Shown here one piece after another: positions 7,552 to 15,166 of a stretch of 39,840 nucleotides of DNA. The notes beneath the pieces were generated by a model. The model made no database searches, had not been told where the DNA came from, and worked only from the letters and a program-made list of their open reading frames with translations. Each line of letters opens with the position of its first letter. The stretch's first letter is position 1. Source of the DNA: Myxococcales bacterium (GTDB lineage Bacteria > Myxococcota_A > Polyangia > Polyangiales > Polyangiaceae); the NCBI GenBank assembly GCA_012514535.1, contig JAAZAA010000174.1, positions 1-39,840 on the forward strand. Reading direction: 5' to 3'. The translations under genes and the position numbers were made by a program.

Positions 7552-8808
7552 TCAGTCGGAGGCTTCCAGCTCGCCGGTGCCGTCGGAGCCGGCATCCTCG
7601 ACGTCGCGCGCCGACGCTCCCGGGGCGTGTCCGTCACGGACGCGGACCTCCCGGGCTTGCCCCTCTCGCGCGAGCTCGTCGCGCTCCCGCTGTGCGCGGG
7701 CGAGCTGCTCCTGGATGTCGCCGAGCCGGCGCCCCTGAGGGAACTCTCTCTCATACTGCGTCGCCAAGGCCCGCGCGCGCTCGACGTCAGCCGCTTCCAG
7801 TGCGACCTCGAATTCCCGGGCCAGCGCATCTTCAGCGAAGTCTCCCTGAGGAGACAAGCTCCGATTGAGCGCGTAGGCCTCCGCGGCGCCCACCGCGTCA
7901 CCCGCTCGGTAGAGCAAGTTCCCGAGCATCATGGCGGCCACGGGCGCGTTCGGGTCATCCGGATACAGCTGGATCACCCGCCGCAGCACCTGAATGGCTC
8001 GCCCCTGCTGCCCCGCGGCGCGAGCGACGTCCGCCAGGGTCATGAGCTCTTCCGCGCTCGCCTGCGCCACGACCGCGTCGAAGCCACCTGCCTCGTCCAC
8101 GGCCTGGAACGCCGCCGCGTACTCGCCTCGATCCACGAGCACCAACCAACGCGGCACCTGCACCTCCGGTGCGGGGCGCGCGGGGACGAACTCCGCCTCG
8201 ACCGGGGCTTCCTCACGCTCCGGCTGCACGGTTGTGGTGGGAGCGCTCCTCCGTGTCACCGCCTGACGTCGCGGCCCGGGGCGTCGCGGGGGTCCTGCGG
8301 GGGCCGCGCTCGGTCGCTCACGGCTCTCAGGAGAGACGTGAGTTTCCTCCACCACCTGGGGCTCCGGCGCCAACAGCTCCGTCGCCGCCATCTCGATCGG
8401 AGGAGCTTCGGGCTCCAAGGTGCTGCGGCCCACGAGCACTCCAAAGCCGAACACGGCAGCGGCCGCGCACAGCGCGACGACGGGGCGCCGTCGCTCACGC
8501 CGCTGCTCCGCCCGCAGGCTCCCCTCGAGGTGCCCCCAGATCCGCTCGATGCGCGCTGGATCTCCCTGATCGCGCCACGCGCCTTCGACCAACGGAAGCT
8601 CTCCTTGCGGCGCCCCGAGGTGCTCCACGTCGTGCATCTCGAGCTGCCGCAATGCCAGCTCGTCCAGCCGCTCCTGCAGGGTACGTCCCGGCGCGGGGGG
8701 CGTCCCCGCCGACGCTCCCTCACTCACAGGGTGCTCCTCGTTCACGGGGTGCCCTCCCTCACTCACGGGATGCTTCGCGCTCGATGGGCGCTTGGTTCCC
8801 TCAGCCAC
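7552..8808 (-). CDS. Single-pass TPR membrane protein, putative anti-sigma partner
   Basis: 418 residues from GTG 8808. The start is set by GGAGG five bases upstream (8814-8818), and the gene overlaps the sigma-factor stop by eight bases; the TTG at 8829 has no such support. Order: a repetitive polar N-terminus with HPVSEGG, HPVNEE and HPVSEGA; a helical cytoplasmic segment (TLQERLDELALRQLEMHDVE ...); one membrane helix (VVALCAAAAVFGFGVLVG, about 98-115); a Pro/Arg linker; then TPR-like helix pairs (about 215-370) including a clear Tol-Pal-YbgF-like stretch (AIQVLRRVIQLYPDDP); and a Glu/Arg-rich coiled tail. The topology and coupling to an ECF sigma suggest an anti-sigma factor, but there is no HxxxCxxC zinc motif. 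Functional role is inference. Confidence 0.8.
   Translation of the reverse strand: MAEGTKRPSSAKHPVSEGGHPVNEEHPVSEGASAGTPPAPGRTLQERLDELALRQLEMHDVEHLGAPQGELPLVEGAWRDQGDPARIERIWGHLEGSLRAEQRRERRRPVVALCAAAAVFGFGVLVGRSTLEPEAPPIEMAATELLAPEPQVVEETHVSPESRERPSAAPAGPPRRPGPRRQAVTRRSAPTTTVQPEREEAPVEAEFVPARPAPEVQVPRWLVLVDRGEYAAAFQAVDEAGGFDAVVAQASAEELMTLADVARAAGQQGRAIQVLRRVIQLYPDDPNAPVAAMMLGNLLYRAGDAVGAAEAYALNRSLSPQGDFAEDALAREFEVALEAADVERARALATQYEREFPQGRRLGDIQEQLARAQRERDELAREGQAREVRVRDGHAPGASARDVEDAGSDGTGELEASD
8716..8772 (-). repeat. In-frame 18/21-bp coding repeat
   Basis: Three tandem units within the TPR membrane gene encode HPVSEGG, HPVNEE and HPVSEG. Each unit is a multiple of three, so the frame is kept. 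It resembles the intergenic tandem duplications elsewhere in this window. Confidence 0.8.
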
Positions 8809-9592
8809 CGGCGCCTCCGTTCTCCGCAAAGGCCACGTCGAGGGCGGCTTGCGCGGCAGCGATCCTGCGCTTCACCGTCGCCAGGGAGCAGTCGACCATC
8901 TGAGCCACGTCGGGCAACGTGTGCCGCTCCACGTAACGCAGCGTCCAGGCGATGCGCTGATCGACGGGGAGGCGCCGCAACACACCGTAGATCTGCGCGA
9001 GCAGCGCACGCGTCTCCGGCCCCGCCGTCTCCGCCGCCAGGGCGTCGAGGTCGATGGCCTCCTGAGCTCCGAAGCCCAAGGTGCCCAGAAACCGTCCGCG
9101 TCGCAGTCGCGAGCGCACGAGGCGAACGACGATGGATCCGAGCCAGCCCCGAAACGCTCCCGCCTCCCGGAGCTCGTCGAGGCGATCGTGCGCTCTCAGG
9201 AAAGCATCGTGAACGATGTCCTCCACGTCCCCGACCCCGCCCTGGATGCGCACCGCCAGGTTGAGGGCGAACGCCGCGTGGCGCCGGTACAGGACCTCGA
9301 AGGCGTTCCGATCGCCCGCTCGGGACAGGGCGACGAGCTGGGCGTCCCCGAGCTCGTCGAGGCCGGGAGGCGGCGGCTCCTGACGCAGGCGTCGGCCGGA
9401 GCGCGCCAGGACGTCGACGACCTCCCCCCGCTCCTCGAAGCCAGGAGCCTCCGACCTCTGCGCCCGCCCCGTCGGCGCGTCGCCCCGGTCCACCTCCCCG
9501 GAGACCGGCTCGTCCGCAGACGCGGGCTCCACCACGCGCAGCGCGGGTCGGGGAGAGGAGGAGCGGAACATCGGGAGGACTCGGGCGGCCAC
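8801..9592 (-). CDS. ECF-type sigma-70 family RNA polymerase sigma factor
   Basis: 263 residues from GTG 9592; ATG 9571 is also possible. After a 75-residue polar N-terminal extension comes region sigma2 (about 86-155: AFEVLYRRHAAFALNLAVRI ... DVEDIVHDAFLRAHDRLDEL ... FRGWLGSIVVR), then sigma4 (about 195-255: LRRLPVDQRIAWTLRYVE ... TLPDVAQMVDCSLATVKRRI helix-turn-helix). Region 3 is absent, as in ECF sigmas. It directs RNA polymerase to specific promoters under envelope or other signals. It is translationally coupled to the TPR membrane protein, the natural candidate for its regulator. A minus-strand terminator-like element lies about 135 bases upstream and may insulate the operon. Confidence 0.92.
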   Translation of the reverse strand: MAARVLPMFRSSSPRPALRVVEPASADEPVSGEVDRGDAPTGRAQRSEAPGFEERGEVVDVLARSGRRLRQEPPPPGLDELGDAQLVALSRAGDRNAFEVLYRRHAAFALNLAVRIQGGVGDVEDIVHDAFLRAHDRLDELREAGAFRGWLGSIVVRLVRSRLRRGRFLGTLGFGAQEAIDLDALAAETAGPETRALLAQIYGVLRRLPVDQRIAWTLRYVERHTLPDVAQMVDCSLATVKRRIAAAQAALDVAFAENGGAGG

Positions 9593-9726
9593 TGTACCAT
9601 CGGCGCCGCCCGGAAGGCCCTACGGGGCACGGAGGCGACAGCCGCTTACGTAGGACGCGCCAGCCTCCCTTTTCGGCTCACCCGTAGGCCGAATTTTCCT
9701 CCTGCTGGAAACCCGGCCCTCGGCAG

Positions 9727-9766
9727 AAAAAAAATCGCGGGGGGCTGAGCCGGTTTCGCTCCCCCG
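9727..9766 (-). terminator. Candidate minus-strand terminator upstream of ECF operon
   Basis: Read on the minus strand, a CGGGGG/CCCCCG stem with an inner AGC/GCT pairing, a short bulge and a seven-base loop is followed by eight Ts (A-run at 9727-9734). It would stop minus-strand transcription arriving from the FHA gene side before it enters the sigma-factor operon. The 257-base gap 9593-9849 must also hold the divergent promoters of the sigma factor and the small lipoprotein. Confidence 0.5.
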
Positions 9767-9849
9767 AGCGTCACATCAGCGCCGGTTCGTTCGCCCTGAC
9801 GGTCCGGCTCCCCGCTTTCGGGGGATTCGCCTAGGGAAGGATTTTTACA

Positions 9850-10083
9850 ATGATCATTCGTAAGTCGATTCTCGCCATTTCTATCGTTTCCCTCGCTTCT
9901 CTCGCCGTCGCCTGTGGCGGTTCGCAGGAAGCCGCGGAGTCCCCCGAGGGCGCGGCGGCCGAGGAGACCCTGGAGGAGCCCGCGGCCGAGGAAGAGGCTG
10001 CTGACGACTACGCGGCCGAGGAAGAGGCCGTCGAGGAGCCCGCGGCTGAGGAAGAGGCCGCTGAGGAGCCCGCCGCGGAGTAA
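9850..10083 (+). CDS. Small, highly acidic Glu/Ala-repeat lipoprotein
   Basis: 77 residues. ATG 9850 has a strong ribosome site GGAAGGA about eight bases upstream. The signal MIIRKSILAISIVSLASLAVACGG ends in a proper lipobox LAVAC (Cys22). The mature 56 residues are almost only Glu, Ala, Asp and Pro, built from repeats of the type EEPAAEEEAA, with no positive charge. Two hairpins frame it: TCCCCG/CGGGGA at 9809-9825 in the leader and an intrinsic terminator just after the stop, so it is a stand-alone transcript. Its base composition at the 5' end is much less GC-rich than its neighbours. It is likely abundant and periplasm- or surface-exposed. An ion-binding or spacer role can only be guessed. 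Confidence 0.85.
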   Translation: MIIRKSILAISIVSLASLAVACGGSQEAAESPEGAAAEETLEEPAAEEEAADDYAAEEEAVEEPAAEEEAAEEPAAE

Positions 10084-10103
10084 TCTCCCACGGTTGGCAA
10101 GGA

Positions 10104-10143
10104 CGACCGGGAGCGGCGATGCCGCCTCCGGTCGTTTGCTTTT
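10104..10143 (+). terminator. Intrinsic terminator of the acidic lipoprotein gene
   Basis: Arms CGACCGGGAGCGG (10104-10116) and CCGCCTCCGGTCG (10122-10134) pair over 13 bases with one mismatched position, have a short loop, and are followed by TTTGCTTTT. It starts 21 bases after the lipoprotein stop codon. Confidence 0.85.
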
Positions 10144-10151
10144 GTGCCTCG

Positions 10152-10178
10152 AGCACGACGGAGCCAGCACGACGGAGC
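10152..10178. repeat. 14-bp tandem repeat, two copies
   Basis: AGCACGACGGAGC occurs at 10152-10164 and 10166-10178, a 14-base period, just past the terminator. The rest of 10179-10289 shows nothing I recognise. Confidence 0.85.
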
Positions 10179-10289
10179 GGTTCCGGGCGGCTGACGTGAG
10201 GCCGCTCCGAGGGGGCCGACGCGCCCCTCGTGTCCACCTGGGCGGGCCCGCCAGGGCCTGACCCTCCCGATGGCGAGCCGATCGGTGCC

Positions 10290-11663
10290 CTAGGCAGCCG
10301 ACGCGGGCGTCGTGTCCACGACCAGGCGCGTCCGCCCCACGAGTAGCTCGTCCCCGTGACTGAGGGCCTGCGCCCCTCGAACCCGCACGAAGACCCCCGT
10401 GCGCGAGCCCAGATCCGTCAGCACGACGGTCCCCGCCTGCTCTTCGATGAGGCAGTGCTGCTCGGAGACGAGGGGGTCGTCGGGGAACACGAGGTCGCCC
10501 ACGGCCGCGCCCACCTGCAAGGTGTTGCCCCGCGCGACCACGCAGGCGCCCAAGGCTCCTCCCTCGAACAGCTGCACGATGCGGAACGACGAAGGCCACT
10601 TCGGCGACGAGTAGAAGTAGGTGGGATCCGGATCCGGACCGTCGTCGGGCACCGGGTTGTGTTCCACGCGCAGGAGCTGGTCACCCACGACGAACTCGTC
10701 TCCGAACTCCAGCTCCACCGGCGTGCGGATGCGCAGGAAGACGCCGTTGCCGCCCTCGAGATCCTCCAGCCACAGGCGCTCGTCACGCCACATGAGGATC
10801 GCCTCCTCGGGATGGCAGAACCGCTCGCCCTCCAGGGAGACGGCGCCGCGGCGCCCGATGATCGCGTCCGCTCCCACCGGCAAGTAGCTCTCGGGCCCCC
10901 CGGAGAGGCTCCGGAGCACGTGGAGTCGGAAGGGTGCGCGCGCCGCCGCCACCGCCTCCGCGCCGACCTCTGCGACGGGGGGTGCTGGCGCGGTCTCTGC
11001 CGTCTCCGCTTCCTTCTTCTTCTTGAGCTTGAGGATGTCGACGTTCGGCGGCTCCGTGAGCGTCTCGATGCCTCCGAGCTCGGCCCCCGCCAGGATGCGA
11101 TCGAAGCTGCCGTCTCGCAGCTTCATCACCATCTCGAGGTGTTGGGCCTTCATCAACGAGCGGACGTACTCGGCCACGTCCGGGCGGTCCACGTGCTCCT
11201 CGTAGCTCCGCTTGTGGCTCTTGATGACCCGGCCGCCGTCCGCGAACAGGTGCGTGATGACGTGGGGAGCGTCGAGCCCGGAGTCCTCCGTCTGGACGTG
11301 AAAGACGGTGTCTCGGAACTTGATGTTGTTATTGAAGCCCATCTGGGCGCGCCGAAAACTCGGCCGGCGCATTTCGGCCTCGAGCTTGTTCAGCCGCTCG
11401 AGATCGAACTGGCGGATGTACTCCTCCAGCTCTCCGTGATCCCCGGAGAGGCCCTGCATGCGCTCGAACGCCATCTGGGCGACGGGCGCGCTCGGGTCGA
11501 TGCGCAACGCGTCCGCCAGGAGGGCCTGCCCCACGGCGTCGTTCGGCCCCGACGCTGCCCAGGCGCTCAGGAGCTGCACCGCCTCGTCGGGACGGCCCTT
11601 GTCCACGAGCCAGCCCGCGACCCTGCCTGCCTTCTCGCGCGCGTCCGTGGTGCTCTCTGCCAC
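10290..11663 (-). CDS. Double FHA-domain protein
   Basis: 457 residues from GTG 11663. Residues 1-75 are helical and TPR-like (AVQLLSAWAASGP ... ALLADALRIDPSAPVAQMAFERM). Residues about 105-200 form an uncharacterised domain (GFNNNIKFRDTVFHVQTEDSG ... VIKSHKRSYEEHV). A Lys-rich and Pro/Ala linker leads to FHA domain 1 (about 246-334, with IIGRRGAVSL and LEDLEGGNGVFL) and FHA domain 2 (about 360-450, with SEQHCLIEE and TDLGSRTGVFVRVRG). FHA domains bind phosphothreonine peptides, usually products of Ser/Thr kinases, which are abundant in myxobacteria. Domain 2 keeps the S-x-x-H and N/T-G features best; domain 1 is more divergent. No kinase is adjacent. Likely a cytoplasmic signalling adaptor. 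Confidence 0.85.
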   Translation of the reverse strand: MAESTTDAREKAGRVAGWLVDKGRPDEAVQLLSAWAASGPNDAVGQALLADALRIDPSAPVAQMAFERMQGLSGDHGELEEYIRQFDLERLNKLEAEMRRPSFRRAQMGFNNNIKFRDTVFHVQTEDSGLDAPHVITHLFADGGRVIKSHKRSYEEHVDRPDVAEYVRSLMKAQHLEMVMKLRDGSFDRILAGAELGGIETLTEPPNVDILKLKKKKEAETAETAPAPPVAEVGAEAVAAARAPFRLHVLRSLSGGPESYLPVGADAIIGRRGAVSLEGERFCHPEEAILMWRDERLWLEDLEGGNGVFLRIRTPVELEFGDEFVVGDQLLRVEHNPVPDDGPDPDPTYFYSSPKWPSSFRIVQLFEGGALGACVVARGNTLQVGAAVGDLVFPDDPLVSEQHCLIEEQAGTVVLTDLGSRTGVFVRVRGAQALSHGDELLVGRTRLVVDTTPASAA

Positions 11664-11723
11664 GTCCCCATCATCGACGTGCCCGGTGACCCAGGCAAGC
11701 CGGAAAAGCCTGTCAGGGCCCGT

Positions 11724-13730
11724 TCAGCCAGACCCGTAGGCGGTGTTCTCGAGCAGGATGACGTTGGTCTTCGACCGGGTCTCGCCGGCGCTCGTCACGT
11801 AGACGGCGGGGCGATCGACGATGGGGCACACCTTCTCACACGCACCGCAGCCGATGCACAGGGAAGGGTCGAGGTGGGGGCGCTGGACCCGCACCGTCTC
11901 GAGGGGCGCGTGGTGTCCCGCCGCCTCGTAGCTGGCCGCGCGCTTCGGGACGTCGACCTCCTCCACCCAGATCGCCTTCGGGGAGGTCGGGCAGAACTCC
12001 TCACAGACGGTGCAGGGGGTCGCCATCGCCCAGGGGAGGCAGCGGCCGCGGTCGAACATCGCGGTGCCGATGCTCACGGGCTTCTGCCCAAGGCCGAGCT
12101 TGGCCTTCTCGTCGATCTTCTGGATGGCCCCCGTGGGGCACACCTGCCCGCACAACACGCACGAGTGTTCACAGTAGCCGATGCGCGGGATGAGGATCGG
12201 CGTCCACAGGCCCTCGAGCCCCGCCTCGAAGTACGCGGGGTGGAGCGCGTTGTTCGGGCACACCTTCATGCACTCGGCGCAGCGGATGCAGCGCTCGAGG
12301 AACTCCCGCTCCTCCACGGAACCCGGCGGGCGGATCACCTTCTCCGAGTACCCCTGGTCGGGCCAGTTGGCGATGCGCGTGGCCGGGACGACGGCGGCGG
12401 CGGCGGCGCCCGTCGCGAGCACGGTGCGCCGCTCCAGGTCCGGCTTCTTCGTCGTGCTGCGGAGCCCGGGCAGGAAGCGGAACTTGATCACGTCCTCCGG
12501 ACAGGCCTGCTCACAATTGAAACACATGTGGCACTCGTCCTGGCGGTGCTTCACGCCGCCCTGAGGGCTGTCCGCCCCCTGACAGTGGACGAGGCACAGG
12601 TTGCAGTCGGTGCACTTGGAGTGGTCCTTCTCCATCCCGAACAGGGAGAAGCGGGACATGAGGCCCAGGAAGGCGCCCAAGGGGCACAGCACCCGGCACC
12701 AGAACCGCGGGACGATGCGGTTCATGAAGAGCACCGCGAGCAACGCGAAGACGATGAGCCAGGTCTGGTGGAAGTAGGCTTGTTCCGGCGTCCAGACGTG
12801 CCCAGCCATCCAATCGAGGGCCTGGTCGCTCGCCCCTTGCAGGGCGGGCACGTTCGTCGCCGCCGCGCCGTCGGCCACACGGATGCCGACGTACTGCAGC
12901 GCCGGGATCAGCCCGAGGCCGATGGAGCGCACCGCGACGCAGATCGGATCGAACATCGCGCCGATGGCGCTCCCCACGAGGGCTGCTCCGAAGGCGCCCG
13001 TCATGACGTAGTATTTCACCCGCTGCCAGCCGCGGGTCTGGTTGGCGCGCACGCGCTTGCCGCCCTTCAGGTAGCGGCTCGGGAAGATCCAACCGAAGAA
13101 GTGGTGCAGGGTACCGAAAGGGCAGATCCAGCCGCAGAACGCCCGCCCCACCAGCACCGTCAGGCCCACGGTGACCAGGGCCCAGACCAGGCCCTGATAG
13201 AGCGTGTGCGTGCTCAGCAGCGTCAGGGCCGCGACGAAGGGATCGGCGAGCAGGAACGCTTCGACGCGCAGGGGCAGGCGCACGGGCTGATCCGCGTCGG
13301 AGACGAAGGTGCCGCGGAAGGCGGTCTGCACGAGCAGGAGCAGGAACAACCCCAGGAAGAAGGTCTGAGAGACGCGGCGCGCCCAGACGAGGGCCGTGAT
13401 GATCCGTCGCGGTGGCAGCCCGGAGCCAGGCCTCCGCTTGCGCTTCTTCGACCAGAAGCGCGCCACCCCGCGTCGCCGAGGGCGCCCCGGCGCGGACGCG
13501 GCGCTCCGACCACTCCCCGAGCACCCGGAACGCGCCGCCACCACTGGCAGATGCACGCGCCGAGGCGGCGCGGGCGACGACCCGCCGAGGTCCAGAGGCG
13601 CCACGCGACCCGGTCGCTCGAGCCAGGGGAGCGGCGACGGCAAGGGGGCGGACGTGACCCCGGGGAGGAACGCTGGCGGCGCCGCTGGCCGGGCCCCGCT
13701 CGGGCTCTTCTCGGGTTCCGCCTGCGCCAT
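11724..13730 (-). CDS. Polyferredoxin membrane protein, NapH-NapG-like fusion
   Basis: 668 residues from ATG 13730, which overlaps the DUF362 stop as TGATG. After a Pro-rich basic N-terminus come about four membrane segments (122-137, 178-194, 240-260, 323-337). NapH-type CxxxCP motifs occur at C199/C203 and C345/C349, and two [4Fe-4S] clusters follow (C373-C383, C400-C410). A Tat-like stretch ERRTVLATGAAAAAVVP (434-450) then precedes a NapG/MauM-like half with four more clusters (C481-C491, C520-C531, C564/C573-C580, C625-C635). In nitrate reduction NapG and NapH are separate subunits moving electrons from quinol to the periplasm; here they appear fused. No nitrate reductase is nearby, so the electron acceptor is unknown. 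The coupled DUF362 protein is the best partner. Confidence 0.85.
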   Translation of the reverse strand: MAQAEPEKSPSGARPAAPPAFLPGVTSAPLPSPLPWLERPGRVAPLDLGGSSPAPPRRVHLPVVAARSGCSGSGRSAASAPGRPRRRGVARFWSKKRKRRPGSGLPPRRIITALVWARRVSQTFFLGLFLLLLVQTAFRGTFVSDADQPVRLPLRVEAFLLADPFVAALTLLSTHTLYQGLVWALVTVGLTVLVGRAFCGWICPFGTLHHFFGWIFPSRYLKGGKRVRANQTRGWQRVKYYVMTGAFGAALVGSAIGAMFDPICVAVRSIGLGLIPALQYVGIRVADGAAATNVPALQGASDQALDWMAGHVWTPEQAYFHQTWLIVFALLAVLFMNRIVPRFWCRVLCPLGAFLGLMSRFSLFGMEKDHSKCTDCNLCLVHCQGADSPQGGVKHRQDECHMCFNCEQACPEDVIKFRFLPGLRSTTKKPDLERRTVLATGAAAAAVVPATRIANWPDQGYSEKVIRPPGSVEEREFLERCIRCAECMKVCPNNALHPAYFEAGLEGLWTPILIPRIGYCEHSCVLCGQVCPTGAIQKIDEKAKLGLGQKPVSIGTAMFDRGRCLPWAMATPCTVCEEFCPTSPKAIWVEEVDVPKRAASYEAAGHHAPLETVRVQRPHLDPSLCIGCGACEKVCPIVDRPAVYVTSAGETRSKTNVILLENTAYGSG

Positions 13731-14734
13731 CACACCTCCACCGGATCGAGGGCGGTGTAGTCCAGAGTGCCGAGGCCACGCTCCTGCCCCAGGAGCAAGT
13801 AGCCGACGCGCTCGGGGCGCTCTCCGATCAGCGTGGCCCCGTAGGCGTCCACGGCGACCTCGTCGAGGCTCGCCACCACCTGGTGCATGTCTCGGGCGTC
13901 GTCGATGTTGCCGCCCTGCGGCCCGTTCCGCACCAGGACGCGGGTGGCGTCCATCACCGTCAAGGTGGGGCGCATGAACGTCGCCAGATCGGCGATGGAG
14001 ACGTCGATGTTCTGGTGGAGCCGATTCCTGCGCCCCCCGAGGATGCCGTACCAGTTCTTCATCGCCGCGGTGAAACGGCACAGGTTGTGGTGCTTGGCGA
14101 CCGGGACGTTGATCACCTTGTCCGCCTCGATCAAGGGCGTGTAGATCGGCCACTCGTCGAGCACGTCGCCCTTCATGCGGAGCTCTCGGAATCGATGGGG
14201 GGCCGGCAAGATGACGTCGGCGCCGAGCTCGTGGGTCGCCCGCCAGATGCCGGAGCGCTGAAAGCACCGGCGCGCCTCGTTGCACGAGGCGTCGGTGACG
14301 ACGACGCGCTTCGCGCCGGCTTCGAAGGCCAACCGCACGACCTCCGCGACGACCCGGGGGTTCGTGTTCGCGGCGTGGACCGGCATCCGATCCCAGCCGA
14401 TGTTCGGCTTCACCGCCACGACGTCACCGCGCCCGACGAAGCGCCCCATCCCGCCCAGGGCCTCGATGGCCCGCCGCGTGAGCACCGCCGGATCCCGTGA
14501 GCTCTTGGCGATGGCCATGCGCGGCCCCGTCCCCCCCGCCCCGCGGAAGTCTCGCACCTGGCGTGCCCCCGTCGGCGCGCGCACGCCGAAGCCGCCGGGA
14601 TCGTAGCGGAGGTGAGCGACGGCCCCCGCGCCGACCAACACGGCGCCCGCAGCACCGAGGCGGTGGAGCACCTCTCGCCGGGACGGGGACGAGGCCACGA
14701 CGGAAGCCGCGAGGCGAGGATCCTTGGAGTCCAT
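13730..14734 (-). CDS. Tat-exported DUF362 protein
   Basis: 334 residues from ATG 14734; longer frames to 15016 run into repetitive intergenic sequence. A Tat signal is seen at the N-terminus: SRREVLHRLGAAGAVLVGAGAVAHL (Arg19-Arg20). The rest matches the DUF362 fold: VVAVKPNIGWDRMP, a Rossmann-like AGAKRVVVTDASCNEA, NVPVAKHHNLCRFTAAMKNWYGIL and LTVMDATRVLVRNGP. DUF362 proteins often carry or partner [4Fe-4S] ferredoxins; this one has none of its own and is translationally coupled to the polyferredoxin, consistent with one exported redox complex. Tat export implies folding with a cofactor in the cytoplasm. Chemical function is unknown. Confidence 0.85.
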   Translation of the reverse strand: MDSKDPRLAASVVASSPSRREVLHRLGAAGAVLVGAGAVAHLRYDPGGFGVRAPTGARQVRDFRGAGGTGPRMAIAKSSRDPAVLTRRAIEALGGMGRFVGRGDVVAVKPNIGWDRMPVHAANTNPRVVAEVVRLAFEAGAKRVVVTDASCNEARRCFQRSGIWRATHELGADVILPAPHRFRELRMKGDVLDEWPIYTPLIEADKVINVPVAKHHNLCRFTAAMKNWYGILGGRRNRLHQNIDVSIADLATFMRPTLTVMDATRVLVRNGPQGGNIDDARDMHQVVASLDEVAVDAYGATLIGERPERVGYLLLGQERGLGTLDYTALDPVEV

Positions 14735-14891
14735 GGGCAAAGAGGGGTTGCTATGGGGCGGGGTCCGCGTCGTCAAGGCATGGTCCCCCGGCCTCCGGCG
14801 CCACGCTAGCCCTCTCGGCCACCCTGCTCCGTTCACCGCGCCGCCTTCGGAGACCCCCTTCCTCCGCGGCACCGCTTCTCCGCCGCCTCGG

Positions 14892-14921
14892 TCTCGGCCA
14901 TCCCGTTCTCGGCCATCCCGT
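14892..14921. repeat. 15-bp tandem repeat, two perfect plus degenerate copies
   Basis: TCTCGGCCATCCCGT is repeated at 14892-14906 and 14907-14921. The following bases (TTTCGGACGGCTCCGT, then TTCTTGGCCGCTCTGCT) look like decayed further copies. Confidence 0.88.
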
Positions 14922-15034
14922 TTTCGGACGGCTCCGTTTCTTGGCCGCTCTGCTGGCTGCTCCTGACCCGAGGCAGTCTCCCGGGAAACCCTCCAGCGTC
15001 GCCGACCGCCACCCACACCGCGCGCAAGGATGCG

Positions 15035-15063
15035 CTAGGCTGTGCCCTCCTAGGCTGTGCCCC
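15035..15063. repeat. 15-bp tandem repeat, two copies
   Basis: CTAGGCTGTGCCCTC at 15035-15049 is followed by CTAGGCTGTGCCCC at 15050-15063, a near-perfect head-to-tail duplication about 100 bases before prfA. Confidence 0.87.
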
Positions 15064-15166
15064 CTCGCGGCCGTGCCCGGCACCTCCTCGCGAGGGCCTC
15101 CTCGTCGTCTCCGCGACCTCGGCGCGTCCGACGTCGCCCTTCTCTCGCCTCTTCGCCTACGCCCCC

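Larger units (their letters stand above)
14735..15166. other. Intergenic region between DUF362 and prfA with tandem repeats
   Basis: 432 bases with no believable gene. It separates divergent DUF362 (minus) and prfA (plus) and must contain both promoters, but I can name no clear boxes. It is unusually repetitive, with a 15-bp tandem at 14892-14921 plus degenerate copies up to about 14950, and another at 15035-15063. Confidence 0.6.

Noticed and set aside
6799-9264. Plus-strand open frame of 821 codons
   Set aside because: Crosses three real minus-strand genes and both gaps; composition is Arg/Ser/Ala-rich shadow.
9646-10599. Minus-strand open frame of 317 codons
   Set aside because: Covers the acidic lipoprotein and its terminator on the other strand and the end of the FHA gene; the protein is low-complexity.
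10356-13760. Plus-strand open frame of 1134 codons
   Set aside because: Antisense to the FHA and NapHG-like genes. Its translation is His/Arg/Gln-rich without domains, the usual mirror frame of high-GC coding DNA.
11724-14285. Longer start for the NapHG-like gene
   Set aside because: It would overlap half of DUF362 in another frame; ATG 13730 is coupled and begins sensible sequence.
13730-15016. Longer start for the DUF362 gene
   Set aside because: The extra 94 residues are Arg/Gly/Glu repeats from the intergenic tandem repeats and would bury the Tat signal.
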